DNA from: Alphaproteobacteria bacterium UBA830
GTDB lineage: Bacteria > Pseudomonadota > Alphaproteobacteria > MPNO01 > UBA830
Assembly (NCBI GenBank): GCA_905181725.1
Contig: CAJIYX010000003.1
Span: 1 to 61,416 of the forward strand
Length of the DNA stretch: 61,416 nt
Direction of reading: 5' to 3'
Numbering within the stretch: position 1 is the first letter of the stretch; each line of letters starts with the position of its first letter. A program made the position numbers and the translations under genes. Below are positions 43,280 through 52,515 of the stretch, in pieces. Below the pieces are notes generated by a model. That model had not been told where the DNA came from. It saw only the letters and a program-made list of their open reading frames with translations, and ran no database searches.

Positions 43280-44572
43280 TTATCCGCCGAGCACCTGATA
43301 TATCTCTGCCGCATGCGCGATCAACGCGGCGTCATCACCAACACGCGCGGCAAGCTGAACGCCGACGGGCATGTTGTTGGGCCCTTCTGCAACCGGCAGC
43401 GTCACAGTCGGGCCATGCATCAGGGTCCACATCCGGTTGAAGGACGACATGGTCGGGCTGATCAGATCTGCCGGCGCCTCGCCCGCCGTAGACGGTGTCA
43501 GCAGCACCGGAAAATCGTCATATACCCTGGCGAGAGCCGCCCGCGCCGTATCCGACGTGGCAAGCGCTTGCGCGTATTCATTGTCGGTCCAGCAGGACTC
43601 GCCGGTTTCGCGCATCCACGGGTTCATCTTGTCCATATGATCGCGGAAATCGTCGGCAAGCGCCGCCTTTCCTTCATAATTGGATATCACCCGAAACGGG
43701 TGCTCAATCGATACCAGTTCCGGCGGCAGTTCAATATCGACCACATCATACCCGGCAGCAGACAGAGCCGCCGCCGACGTCTCCAGCGCTGCCTGCGCAT
43801 AATCTTCGGCTTCGGCCCACATCGGCGTGCGGCATACGCCGATCTTTGGCCGATCACTCACTGCCGGCACCGCGTGACCGGTCACGGCGCTGTAAACCAG
43901 CGCGATATCCTCAACGGAGCGGGCAAAATAGCCCAGTGTATCCAACGATTTTTTGAGCGCCTGAATACCGGTCCGGTCCAGACCATCGAGGCTCGCCTTG
44001 TAACCGACCACGCCGCAGAATGCTGCGGGCAGGATAACCGAGCCACCGGTCTGGGTACCGTTCGCCAGCGGCACCATGAAATCGGCGACGGCCGCCGCCG
44101 AACCGCTCGACGACACGCCCGGTGTGCGGTCGGTGTCGTGCGGATTGCGGACTCCGACAGGGAGCGGGCTGGCAAACTGGGTGGTCGTCGTCTTTCCGAG
44201 AAGCACAGCGCCTGCCGCCCGCAACGCCGCCACACAATGAGAATGCGTCTCCGGACGGTGACCCTTGTAAATTTCGGAACCGTATTCCGTCGGCATGTCG
44301 TGGGTATCAAGGACATCCTTCACCCCCACCGGAACGCCATGCAACGGTCCTATCGGTGCATCGGCGGCGTCGCAGGCGCGCGCCTGCCCAAGGGCATAGT
44401 CCCGATCCAGGTAAGTCCAGGCGCCAAGCGTGCCATCATGCGCATCGATACGGGACATACAGTCGGAAATCAACGCCTCGGAGGTGATCTCTCCGGCCGC
44501 AATCCGCCGCGCTGCCTCACTCGCGGTCAGGGCATCCAGACCCGTCGGCGTCTGACCCACCAAATTTGTCAT
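43280..44572 (-). CDS. Amidase (amidase signature family)
   Basis: 430 residues from ATG 44572. Ser-cisSer-Lys catalytic triad: Lys in GVPVGVKDVLDTHDMPTEYG, cis-Ser in PGVSSSGSAAAVAD and nucleophile Ser in GTQTGGSVILPAAFCGVVGYK. It hydrolyses an amide, releasing ammonia and an acid. The start codon overlaps the stop of the PhyH gene as ATGA, so both are translationally coupled. Alternatives such as GatA are unlikely because no gatBC is nearby and the protein is in a catabolic operon. Confidence 0.92.
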   Translation of the reverse strand: MTNLVGQTPTGLDALTASEAARRIAAGEITSEALISDCMSRIDAHDGTLGAWTYLDRDYALGQARACDAADAPIGPLHGVPVGVKDVLDTHDMPTEYGSEIYKGHRPETHSHCVAALRAAGAVLLGKTTTTQFASPLPVGVRNPHDTDRTPGVSSSGSAAAVADFMVPLANGTQTGGSVILPAAFCGVVGYKASLDGLDRTGIQALKKSLDTLGYFARSVEDIALVYSAVTGHAVPAVSDRPKIGVCRTPMWAEAEDYAQAALETSAAALSAAGYDVVDIELPPELVSIEHPFRVISNYEGKAALADDFRDHMDKMNPWMRETGESCWTDNEYAQALATSDTARAALARVYDDFPVLLTPSTAGEAPADLISPTMSSFNRMWTLMHGPTVTLPVAEGPNNMPVGVQLAARVGDDAALIAHAAEIYQVLGG

Positions 44573-45387
44573 ACCGTTTCTGCTTCCTGTCGGTATTGCG
44601 GATCTGTGTAACGCTTCCCGGCCTCCCGCACATGAGCAAGGATACGCGCATCGCGATCTTCGGTCGGTGCCGGGTCTGCGTCCCAATGGCCCCGCTCATC
44701 GACGCCACGCACCAGATCCGCCGGACGCCGCCCGAGCGTCGATTTCACGTGCGCGGGAAAATAGAAAATCCCGATACCGATACGCATCGCATCCGTATCG
44801 TTCGCGGCGGAACCATGAACGATGCGTTCGTGATGACACGAAAACTGCCCGGCATTGAGCGTCAGGTCGACCGCGCCGGAATCATCAATGTCATCGATCG
44901 ACTGACCGCGGGCCAGCAGATTTTTCTCGTCGAAGGTTTCAACGTGAGAATAGGATTTGCCGCGATGGGTTCCGGGGATCACCCGGACGCAGCCGTTTTC
45001 AGGCTTGCTGTCTGTCAGCGCCAGCCAGACCGTGACGAGTTCATGAGGGTCGAGCCCGAAATAGGCAGAATCCTGATGCCAGGACACGAACGAGCCATCC
45101 TTACCCGGCTTCATCCAGAACCGAGACGAAAGCGCCATGATGTTGGGACCGATCAAATCTTCGACGACGTCGAGAATTACGGGGTGGCGGGAAAATTCAT
45201 AGGACCGGCGGAAACACAGATGCCCTTTAACGACAATGCTGGATGCCAGCACACCCTCGTCACATTCGAACGCCTCGAGGTCGTCGCACATCGCCGCGGT
45301 ATCGACAGGATCGACCCCGTCGAGCGGCGCGAGGTAGCCGTTCTCGCGATAAAACGTGATCTGGTCGTCGGTTAAAACTTTTGGCAT
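44569..45387 (-). CDS. Phytanoyl-CoA dioxygenase (PhyH) family 2OG-Fe(II) oxygenase
   Basis: 272 residues. Iron ligands: His-x-Asp in SFVSWHQDSAYFGLDP (about residue 104) and the distal His in RIVHGSAANDTDAMR (about 190), with the 2OG-binding Arg in the same segment. The N-terminus (LTDDQITFYRENGYLAP) is typical. Hydroxylates an aliphatic or CoA-linked substrate using 2-oxoglutarate and O2. It sits between a benzoate-CoA-ligase-like gene and an amidase, all on one strand and nearly touching, so it may act on an aryl amide or related compound; inference. Confidence 0.9.
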   Translation of the reverse strand: MPKVLTDDQITFYRENGYLAPLDGVDPVDTAAMCDDLEAFECDEGVLASSIVVKGHLCFRRSYEFSRHPVILDVVEDLIGPNIMALSSRFWMKPGKDGSFVSWHQDSAYFGLDPHELVTVWLALTDSKPENGCVRVIPGTHRGKSYSHVETFDEKNLLARGQSIDDIDDSGAVDLTLNAGQFSCHHERIVHGSAANDTDAMRIGIGIFYFPAHVKSTLGRRPADLVRGVDERGHWDADPAPTEDRDARILAHVREAGKRYTDPQYRQEAETV

Positions 45388-45426
45388 CGGGGCGGCGCTC
45401 CTTTGGCAAGGTCGTCTACCCGGAGA

Positions 45427-47010
45427 TTAACCGTCTGCCCGCAGTTTGAAACGCTGAATTTTGCCGGTCGCAGTTTTTGGCAGTTCCTCGACGAAATTGA
45501 ACCAGCGCGGATACTTGTAACGCGCGAGGCCATCCTTGCAGTGTTCCAGCAGTTCTGCCGCGAGCTCGTCATTCGCGTCGCCATGCTCTTTCAGGATGAT
45601 ATGGGCCTCAGGCTTGACCAGCCCGTCATTGTCTTCACGCCCGACCACCCCTGCCTCTAGCACTGCGGGGTGATCTATCAGACGGGATTCTATCTCGATA
45701 GGCGAACACCAGATACCGCCGACTTTGATCATATCGTCGGACCGACCGTTATAGATATAGTAGCCGTCTTCATCCTGAGTATAGGTATCGCCGGTATTCA
45801 CCCAGTCGTCGCCCATCATGGTCTGCGCTGTCCGCTCCGGCTGATTCCAGTAATAGGCCGCCATCGACTGGCCCTGCACCAGAAGCCGGCCGACCGCACC
45901 CGGTATCACATCGTTGCCGTCATCATCGACGATACGGGCATTGTATCCCGGCAGAACCCTACCGCTGGTCCCGGCCTTCGCATCTTCAAGACGGTTCGAG
46001 ATGAAAATATGGGTCCCCTCGGTGGAGCCGATTCCGTCGACAGGCGGATTGCCGACGATCTCGTTCCAGCGGTTGAAGATGGGCGCGGGCAGCGATTCAC
46101 CCGCCGAAACACAGATACGGACACTTGAAAGATCAGGTTTCTCTGTTTCCATCGCACGGCACTGGGCCGCGTAAAGCGTCGGCACGCCGTAATAAATCGT
46201 CGGGCGGTGTTTCTCGATAATCCGGAAGGTCATCTCGGGTGTCGGTCGCTCATCCGACAGAACGGTGCTGGCACCGTACATCAGCGGGAAATTCATCGAA
46301 TTGGCGAGGCCATAGGCGAAGAACAGCTTCGCCGCCGAGAACATGATGTCGTCTTCGGTAATCTGCAGAACGGGTTCTGAATACAACACCGCATTGACCA
46401 GCAGGTCCCGCTGACGATGGACCGTCCCCTTCGGACGGCCGGTCGAGCCGGAAGAATACAGCCAGAAACAATCCGCCATCGGATCGGACGGATGCGCCGC
46501 AAGCACGTCTGAACCGGCGGCGATCATATCGCCCAGTCCGCCATCGCCTTCGGTGAGAACGACAACGGGCGGCCTGCGCGATACTACGGCCAGTGCCGGT
46601 CCGACCTCGGCTTCAAAGTCGGGTGAATAAATCAGTGCCGCGCATTTGGAATCGTCGACCATGTATTGATAGTCTGCCGCGCGCAGCAGGGTGTTGATCG
46701 GCACGGGGATAATGCCGGCCTTGATCGCCCCGTAATACAGATAGACGAATTCGGGACAGTCCTTGACGATCATCAGCATCCGGCTGCCGGTCGGGATACC
46801 CGCATTCAGCAAAGCGTTTCCGCAACGGTTCACGCGCTCGGCAAGCTGCCCGTAGCTGACCGTTTCCTGCTCGGTGATATAGGCCGTTCTATCGCTGCGG
46901 CCTTCATCGATATGCCGGTCAATCATATGAACGGCGACGTTGAACGAGTCGGCGAAAGTGAAGACCGGTGCATCACCTGACCGATCGATCCGAACCATAT
47001 TTGGTTCCAT
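45427..47010 (-). CDS. Benzoate-CoA ligase family protein
   Basis: 527 residues. Adenylation motifs: FWLYSSGSTGRPKGTVHRQR (P-loop), VDGIGSTEGTHIFISN (A5), DDWVNTGDTYTQDEDGYYIYNGRSDDMIKVGG (A7-A8) and the terminal Lys in PKTATGKIQRFKL (A10). The IGSTE and W(C)SPIEIE patterns are typical of benzoate/4-hydroxybenzoate-CoA ligases. Start ATG 47010 after GGAGG. It makes an aryl-CoA, probably benzoyl-CoA for BoxB or a related compound. First gene of the operon with PhyH and the amidase. Confidence 0.9.
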   Translation of the reverse strand: MEPNMVRIDRSGDAPVFTFADSFNVAVHMIDRHIDEGRSDRTAYITEQETVSYGQLAERVNRCGNALLNAGIPTGSRMLMIVKDCPEFVYLYYGAIKAGIIPVPINTLLRAADYQYMVDDSKCAALIYSPDFEAEVGPALAVVSRRPPVVVLTEGDGGLGDMIAAGSDVLAAHPSDPMADCFWLYSSGSTGRPKGTVHRQRDLLVNAVLYSEPVLQITEDDIMFSAAKLFFAYGLANSMNFPLMYGASTVLSDERPTPEMTFRIIEKHRPTIYYGVPTLYAAQCRAMETEKPDLSSVRICVSAGESLPAPIFNRWNEIVGNPPVDGIGSTEGTHIFISNRLEDAKAGTSGRVLPGYNARIVDDDGNDVIPGAVGRLLVQGQSMAAYYWNQPERTAQTMMGDDWVNTGDTYTQDEDGYYIYNGRSDDMIKVGGIWCSPIEIESRLIDHPAVLEAGVVGREDNDGLVKPEAHIILKEHGDANDELAAELLEHCKDGLARYKYPRWFNFVEELPKTATGKIQRFKLRADG

Positions 47011-47270
47011 TATTATCCTCCGTTATCGCCCGACTTGCCCGACGGTTACGATTATTTTTATTCTCTATTCTAGTCCGCTGTCGGACGACATGGAAAGGGA
47101 CGCCAAGAGATCATCGGACACCTGGCGAACTATCGGTAGACCTCAATATATGCATGTCCCCATTCGCTGAAATTCATTTACCGGAAGAGTGGAACAGGTA
47201 TCTTGCATCAACATGAGAGAGACTGGCTGAGCCCGGTATTCGGACGCGTAACTAAGGGACACGGAAACAA
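47011..47270. promoter_or_regulatory. Divergent promoter region between two CoA ligases
   Basis: 260 bases between divergent ligase genes, with an AT-rich patch TTACGATTATTTTTATTC at about 47045-47064 and a dyad GTCCG-CTGT-CGGAC at 47073-47086, a candidate operator. Further CGGAC copies nearby (about 47113). No regulator gene is adjacent. Confidence 0.4.
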
Positions 47271-48941
47271 GTGACGACATCAGACGCAACCCGCTTCGCG
47301 GGGGAAACAAATACTAAACTGCCGCGCTCAACCGACTGGCAAAACTGGACCGACCCCGAAATACCGGAAATATTCAATCCCACGGAACGCCTACTGGATA
47401 AATACATCGGCAGCCTGACCGAGGCCAAGACCGCATTGATAGTCGACGACGCCGAATACAGCTATGGACAATTGCTGGACCGCACATGCCGGGCAGCCGG
47501 TGCCCTGACAGCCATCGGGCTCGAAGCAGATTCGCGAATTCTAATGTTCGGTACCGACAGCGCTGACTACATCGCGATCTGGCTGGGGGCGGTCCGTGCC
47601 GGCATAGTGCCCGCTGTTGTCTCGGACTTATACAAGGCCGAGAACCTGCTCTATTTCATCCGCGATACTGCAGCAAAAGCGCTCTATATCGATGGTGCCC
47701 AGCTCGACAAGCTGCTGGCTATCCGCAACGATCTGCCGGAAACGCTGAAATACGTCATCGTCCATGACGGAACTGCTGCGGATACCGCCACCCTGGAAAC
47801 GGTGACAGTTTTTGAGAGCAAACCGATCATCGAGAACGCCTCATCCGCCTTCGTCCCCCTGCCCCGTCACCGCAACGATGTCTGCTACATGTTCTATTCG
47901 GGCGGAACGACGGGAACAGCAAAAGGTATCACGCATCTCGCCCATGATTTCATCCTCGTGCCGGAACGCCAGGGCGCCTTCTGGGAATACACCCCGCAGG
48001 ATATAGTTCATGCAACTTCCAAGAAGTACTTCACGCATGGCCTTTGGCCCGGCGTCCTGATCCCGCTCTACTGGGGTGCCACGAGCGTTGTCAGCGCATT
48101 GCCACCGGACCCGGAAAACGTTCTCGATATCCTGTCACGGCACAATATTACAAAGCTGATCACAGTGCCGACGATTGTCAAAAACGTGATGCTGCATATC
48201 GATCAGAACGGGCAAAAACCCGACACGCCGGCATTGAAGCTCGCGATCACGGCTTCCGAAAAGATGGCGCCGGAGATATTCGAAAAGTTCCACGACCTGT
48301 TCGGGATCGAACTTCTGGATTCTATCGGCTCATCAGAAATCACCTATGAATGGATCGCCAACCGGCAGAAGGAATTCCGGCGCGGCAGTCTCGGGAAACC
48401 TGTCTTCGGCTTCGACGTCCGACTGGTGGATATCGACGGCAACGATGTGACCACCCCTGATACCGACGGCGAGGCCTGGATCAATAGCGTCACCGGCTGT
48501 TTTTTCTACTGGCGGAAGTTCGACAAATCCCGTGAAACCTTCATCGGCCCCTGGGTCCGGACCGGCGATACACTTTACTACGACGAGGATGGTTATTTCT
48601 GGTTCTCCGGTCGATCCGACGACGTGTTCAAAGTGAAGGGGCTTTGGGTCTCGCCGATTGAGGTTGAAGCTGCGATTACGGAAAACGAAAGCATACTGGA
48701 AGCCGCTGTGATCTCATACGAGGACACGGACGGCCTGACCAAACCGAAAGCCTTCGTCGTCGTCAAACCCGGCATCACCCCGTCCGACGCGCTTGCCGAT
48801 GAAATACGCTCCAATGTCCGAGCTATCGGCGGCTACAAGGTGCCGGAGGAAATCGGCTTCGTGGACGCGATCCCTCGCACTACGTTAATGAAAATCGACC
48901 GGCGCACGTTGCGCCTCGACGAAGCTGCCGGACGCACCTGA
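47271..48941 (+). CDS. Second benzoate-CoA ligase family protein
   Basis: 556 residues starting at GTG 47271 after AAGGGACACGGAAACAA. Motifs: YMFYSGGTTGTAKGITHLAH (P-loop), LLDSIGSSEITYEWIAN (A5), WVRTGDTLYYDEDGYFWFSGRSDDVFKVKG (A7-A8) and VSPIEVEAAITEN, with the final Lys in MKIDRRTLR. The sequence is clearly different from the ligase at 45427, so the two are probably for different aryl acids. Convergent with boxB beyond a bidirectional terminator. Confidence 0.9.
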   Translation: MTTSDATRFAGETNTKLPRSTDWQNWTDPEIPEIFNPTERLLDKYIGSLTEAKTALIVDDAEYSYGQLLDRTCRAAGALTAIGLEADSRILMFGTDSADYIAIWLGAVRAGIVPAVVSDLYKAENLLYFIRDTAAKALYIDGAQLDKLLAIRNDLPETLKYVIVHDGTAADTATLETVTVFESKPIIENASSAFVPLPRHRNDVCYMFYSGGTTGTAKGITHLAHDFILVPERQGAFWEYTPQDIVHATSKKYFTHGLWPGVLIPLYWGATSVVSALPPDPENVLDILSRHNITKLITVPTIVKNVMLHIDQNGQKPDTPALKLAITASEKMAPEIFEKFHDLFGIELLDSIGSSEITYEWIANRQKEFRRGSLGKPVFGFDVRLVDIDGNDVTTPDTDGEAWINSVTGCFFYWRKFDKSRETFIGPWVRTGDTLYYDEDGYFWFSGRSDDVFKVKGLWVSPIEVEAAITENESILEAAVISYEDTDGLTKPKAFVVVKPGITPSDALADEIRSNVRAIGGYKVPEEIGFVDAIPRTTLMKIDRRTLRLDEAAGRT

Positions 48942-48961
48942 GGCGCAGCACGGACGAAAAC

Positions 48962-48994
48962 AAAAAAGGCGGATGCTTTGAGCATCCGCCTTTT
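48962..48994. terminator. Bidirectional terminator between ligase and boxB
   Basis: Perfect ten-base stem GGCGGATGCT (48968-48977) and AGCATCCGCC (48981-48990), three-base loop, A6 on the left and T4 on the right, so it can end transcription from both sides of the convergent pair. Confidence 0.93.
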
Positions 48995-49022
48995 CCGGCC
49001 TGCTCTGGTCAGCAGATATCCT

Positions 49023-50456
49023 TCAGTTGAACCGGACATAGTCAAAATCGAACGAGTGCCCGTGAATTCCCCGGGTCGGCGGCGCGATCCAGCCGGCGAT
49101 CTTGCCATGTTCGTAGCACGGTTTCATCAGCGCTGTGACGAACGCACGGTCGGTATCTGTCGGCAACCATGTATCGACATTCTTGGTCCATTCGGCGTCG
49201 CTGATCACCCTACCATCGGGTGAAACCTTGACCTCCGAGAAATTGCCGATGGCCCGGTGGAAAGCGCGATGGGGCAGCGAGAAGTGGAAATCATACCCAT
49301 GCTTTTCGATAACCTTGTTCCAGCGGTTAAGGCCCCGCTGGCAATCGTCGATATAGTCCTGGCGAAGTTTCTCGTTGATCGATGTCAGCGCCGGCTGTTC
49401 ACGCTCCACGATCTTCTCGCCTTCGAGCATCAGCACGTTGTAGGTGTCATTCACCAGCAGGTGATCATCGTCGATCTTTGTTTCGTGGTACCGGCCTTTC
49501 AGGCCCTGCGTGTAATAGTTCGCGGCATTCGTGGACAGTTCCTGACCGAACAGATCAACCGAGACCGAATAATGGAAGTTCATCCATTTCTGCAGGGTTT
49601 CCAGGTCGATCGCGCCGGCCTGACGGACACGCTCGGGATCGTCCGTGCCGAGTTCTTCCATCACTTCGCAAGTGCGTTTAACAATCCGCATCACGCCGGA
49701 TTCACCAACAAACATATGATGGGCTTCTTCGGTCAGCATGAACTGGCAGGTACGCGCCAGCGGATCGAACGCGCTTTCGGCCAACGAGGCGAGCTGGAAC
49801 TTGCCGTCCCTGTCGGTAAAGAACGCAAACATGAACATCGACAGCCATTCCGGCGTCGGCTCGTTGAATGCGCCGAGAATACGGGGCTTGTCGGCATCGC
49901 CGGAATGTCGCTCGAGCATCGCTTCGGCTTCTTCGCGACCGTCACGCCCAAAATGGGCGTGCAGAAGATAGACCATCGCCCACAGATGCCGGCCCTCTTC
50001 AACGTTGATCTGGAACAGATTACGCAGGTCATAGAGCGACGGCGCGGTCTGGCCGAGCAGGCGCTGTTGTTCTACGGACGCGGGCTCCGTATCACCCTGG
50101 GTCACGATCAGACGCCGCAAGGTCGAGCGGTACTCGCCGGGGATTTCCTGCCAGACGTCTTCGCCCTTGTGGTCGCCGAAGGAAATCTTGCGATCCGGCA
50201 CGGGCTCGTTCAGAAAAATACCCCAGCGATATTCGGGCATCTTCACATAGTCGAAATGCGCCCAGCCATCGGAACTGACATCGACCGCGGTGCGGAGCAA
50301 AACGTCGTACCCCTGCGTACCTTCGGGGCCCAGTTCGTCCCACCAGCTGAGATAATTGGGCAGCCAGGATTCAAGCGCCCGTTGCAGACGCCGGTTTTCG
50401 CTGAGATCGACATTGTTCGGGATACGTTCGTTATAGTTGATGGACGACATTGTCAT
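49023..50456 (-). CDS. boxB: Benzoyl-CoA 2,3-epoxidase BoxB
   Basis: 477 residues. Diiron monooxygenase that epoxidises benzoyl-CoA with O2 and NADPH. Two-fold Glu/His ligand sets are visible: INVEEGRHLWAMVYLLHAHFG and FMLTEEAHHMFVGESGV, typical of BoxB. Family-specific ends: ERIPNNVDLSENRRLQRALE at the start and RGIHGHSFDFDYVRFN at the C-terminus. The ATG at 50450, ten bases after AAAGGA, may be the real start rather than 50456. Transcribed after boxC. The reductase partner BoxA is not in the window. Confidence 0.95.
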   Translation of the reverse strand: MTMSSINYNERIPNNVDLSENRRLQRALESWLPNYLSWWDELGPEGTQGYDVLLRTAVDVSSDGWAHFDYVKMPEYRWGIFLNEPVPDRKISFGDHKGEDVWQEIPGEYRSTLRRLIVTQGDTEPASVEQQRLLGQTAPSLYDLRNLFQINVEEGRHLWAMVYLLHAHFGRDGREEAEAMLERHSGDADKPRILGAFNEPTPEWLSMFMFAFFTDRDGKFQLASLAESAFDPLARTCQFMLTEEAHHMFVGESGVMRIVKRTCEVMEELGTDDPERVRQAGAIDLETLQKWMNFHYSVSVDLFGQELSTNAANYYTQGLKGRYHETKIDDDHLLVNDTYNVLMLEGEKIVEREQPALTSINEKLRQDYIDDCQRGLNRWNKVIEKHGYDFHFSLPHRAFHRAIGNFSEVKVSPDGRVISDAEWTKNVDTWLPTDTDRAFVTALMKPCYEHGKIAGWIAPPTRGIHGHSFDFDYVRFN

Positions 50457-50531
50457 CTATCCTTTGTTCAAAATTTCGGGTCAAACACATATCCAACGAC
50501 CATGGGCGGTCGCTGGCACTTATCTATCGCG

Positions 50532-52223
50532 CTAGACACGCTGTTTGTTGTAGGACGCTTTCTGTCCGGAGCCGTATACCTGTAACGCGCCGTCATCGCC
50601 CACGGCGTTGGGGCGCTGAAAGATCCAGTTTTGCCACGCCGACAAACGGCCGAAGATTTTGGTCTCCAGCGTTTCGGGTCCGGCGAAGCGCAGGCTTGCC
50701 TCCATCCCGGTCAGGGCGTCGGGCGAGAAGCTCGCACGTTCCTCAATCGCGATACGGACTTCATCTTCCCAGTCGATATCGTCGGGCGTAAACGTGACCA
50801 ATCCAAGCTCGTCCGCCTCTGCCGCCTCAACCGGGTTGCCTATTTTATCTTTGGCCTTGTCGACCATGGACGGATCGCCCAGAAAACGATGTTCCAACCG
50901 GGTCAGCCCGTTAGGCATGACCAGAGGCCCGAAATTCATTCCCGTCAGAACCATACTGGCATCGGGAAGGTTCGATCCCTCAAAGCCACCATCCAGCATA
51001 AAGGAACGATCAGCGGCAACTACGAATTCAAGCAGCGTGCCGGTGAAGCAGCTGCCGGGCTCCACCAAGGCAACAAGCGAGCGCGACGAAACATCGACCC
51101 GCTTGAACGTCCGCTTCAGGTAAAGGGTGATTTCACGGACCAGCCAGTGATCGGCATTGTCGAGCAGCGCTTTGTCAGCGGCCTCGACATTCGCGGAAGC
51201 GCCCTCGGTCTTGAAAACCCAGGTGCCGATTTCCTTTTCATTGACGCGCAGCTCCATGATCGCGTCGTCCAGTTCTCGCGCCAGCGCAAAGGACCAGAAA
51301 TCCACGCCCTGGGCTTCGATACCGGCTATATCGGTCGGCGGCGCTTCCGCTGGCGCCCGGATCGTGATCGTCGCCATGGCGAGGTCGCGATTGAGGTTAA
51401 TCGTCACGTTGTCATAGACGATCCGCGTATCTTCAACCGACCGGTTGATCGGTGTCAGCACAACGCCCTTTGCGTCGGCGGGACGATCGCTCGCCGCAGC
51501 GAACTCGGCGGCACGGGCGGCAACATCATCATCAAACTTCGAGCGTGGAATAATTTCGTCGACCAGATCCCAGTCCGTGGCGCGCTTGCCGCGAATACCT
51601 TCCGACGTGGTGCAGAAATAATCGGCCCGGTCATGGCGCACCTTGCGCTTGTCGACTAGGCGGGTCAGTCCGCCGGTGCCGGGCAGGACGGCCAGCAACG
51701 GTAGTTCCGGCAGCGACACCGTGGAAGAGCCATCATCAATCAACATGATGTGGTCGCAGGCGAGTGCAAGTTCATACCCGCCCCCGGCGCAGGCGCCGTT
51801 CACGGCAGCGATAAAACGCAGACCGGAATTATCTGTCGCGTCCTCGATGCCGTTGCGGGTTTCATTCGTGAATTTACAGAAATTGACCTTATGGGCGTGG
51901 GTCGACTGCGACAGCATGCGGATATTCGCACCAGCGCAGAACACGCGCGGCTTGTCGGACGTAACAACCACGGAACCGGCTTCCGGGTGTTCGAACCGCA
52001 GGCGCTGCACGGCGTCGTAAAGTTCTATATCAACGCCGAGATCATAGGAATTAAGCTTCAGCTCATAGCCCGGGAAAAGGCCCGCGTTCTCGTCGACATC
52101 GAGGGCAAGACGCGCCACACGTCCGTCAATCGTCAGTTTCCAGTGGTGGTATTTGTCGGGACTGGTCCGAAAGTCGATCCGCGGTTCGCCGGCAGCTGTT
52201 TTTTCTAAGGAATCGGTCGACAT
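50532..52223 (-). CDS. boxC: Benzoyl-CoA-dihydrodiol lyase BoxC
   Basis: 563 residues, double enoyl-CoA hydratase-like enzyme that opens 2,3-epoxybenzoyl-CoA by hydrolytic cleavage to 3,4-dehydroadipyl-CoA semialdehyde and formate. The first crotonase domain has FCAGANIRMLS (about 117-127) and AAVNGACAGGGYELALACDH; a second half from about residue 300 includes LVALVEPGSCFTGTLLEFVVAADRSFML. ATG 52223 follows GGAGGCTAT. It sits 76 bases upstream of boxB and forms an operon with it. Confidence 0.95.
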   Translation of the reverse strand: MSTDSLEKTAAGEPRIDFRTSPDKYHHWKLTIDGRVARLALDVDENAGLFPGYELKLNSYDLGVDIELYDAVQRLRFEHPEAGSVVVTSDKPRVFCAGANIRMLSQSTHAHKVNFCKFTNETRNGIEDATDNSGLRFIAAVNGACAGGGYELALACDHIMLIDDGSSTVSLPELPLLAVLPGTGGLTRLVDKRKVRHDRADYFCTTSEGIRGKRATDWDLVDEIIPRSKFDDDVAARAAEFAAASDRPADAKGVVLTPINRSVEDTRIVYDNVTINLNRDLAMATITIRAPAEAPPTDIAGIEAQGVDFWSFALARELDDAIMELRVNEKEIGTWVFKTEGASANVEAADKALLDNADHWLVREITLYLKRTFKRVDVSSRSLVALVEPGSCFTGTLLEFVVAADRSFMLDGGFEGSNLPDASMVLTGMNFGPLVMPNGLTRLEHRFLGDPSMVDKAKDKIGNPVEAAEADELGLVTFTPDDIDWEDEVRIAIEERASFSPDALTGMEASLRFAGPETLETKIFGRLSAWQNWIFQRPNAVGDDGALQVYGSGQKASYNKQRV

Positions 52224-52515
52224 ATAGCCTCCACAGGATCCCCGCTTCTTGAGGAAAAGCGCTGATTTCCGGTTCTTTCCGGCATCTTTGCGCGGTTCAA
52301 ATAATACTGACTATTTGGATAGTATGTTAAATTCAGCAGGATTTCAAGTGTGAAAATCAATATTTCCCGGGCCTGCCGGTCACCCGGTCGTCGACCCGCG
52401 CCGGTTTGCGCCACCGCAGCAATCTGCTAGCGTCTTTCTGCTAGAGGTGATTATCGCCCGCACAGCAAACGGCGGCACGGCCAAAACGATCCGTAGACGC
52501 CGATGATATGGGAAG
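52224..52515. promoter_or_regulatory. Divergent promoter region of boxCB and an acyl-CoA synthetase
   Basis: 292 bases. About 52296-52355 is AT-rich and contains a dyad ACTAT-TTGG-ATAGT at 52310-52323 within a longer ATACTGACTATTTGGATAGT segment, a likely operator or promoter element for boxC. The right half is GC-rich with nothing notable. No BoxR-type regulator gene found in the window. Confidence 0.45.

Noticed and set aside
43313-44611. 432-codon plus-strand frame opposite the amidase
   Set aside because: Antisense shadow; low-complexity Arg-rich product and no ribosome binding site.
49257-51659. Long plus-strand frames opposite boxB and boxC
   Set aside because: Antisense shadows of strongly conserved box genes.
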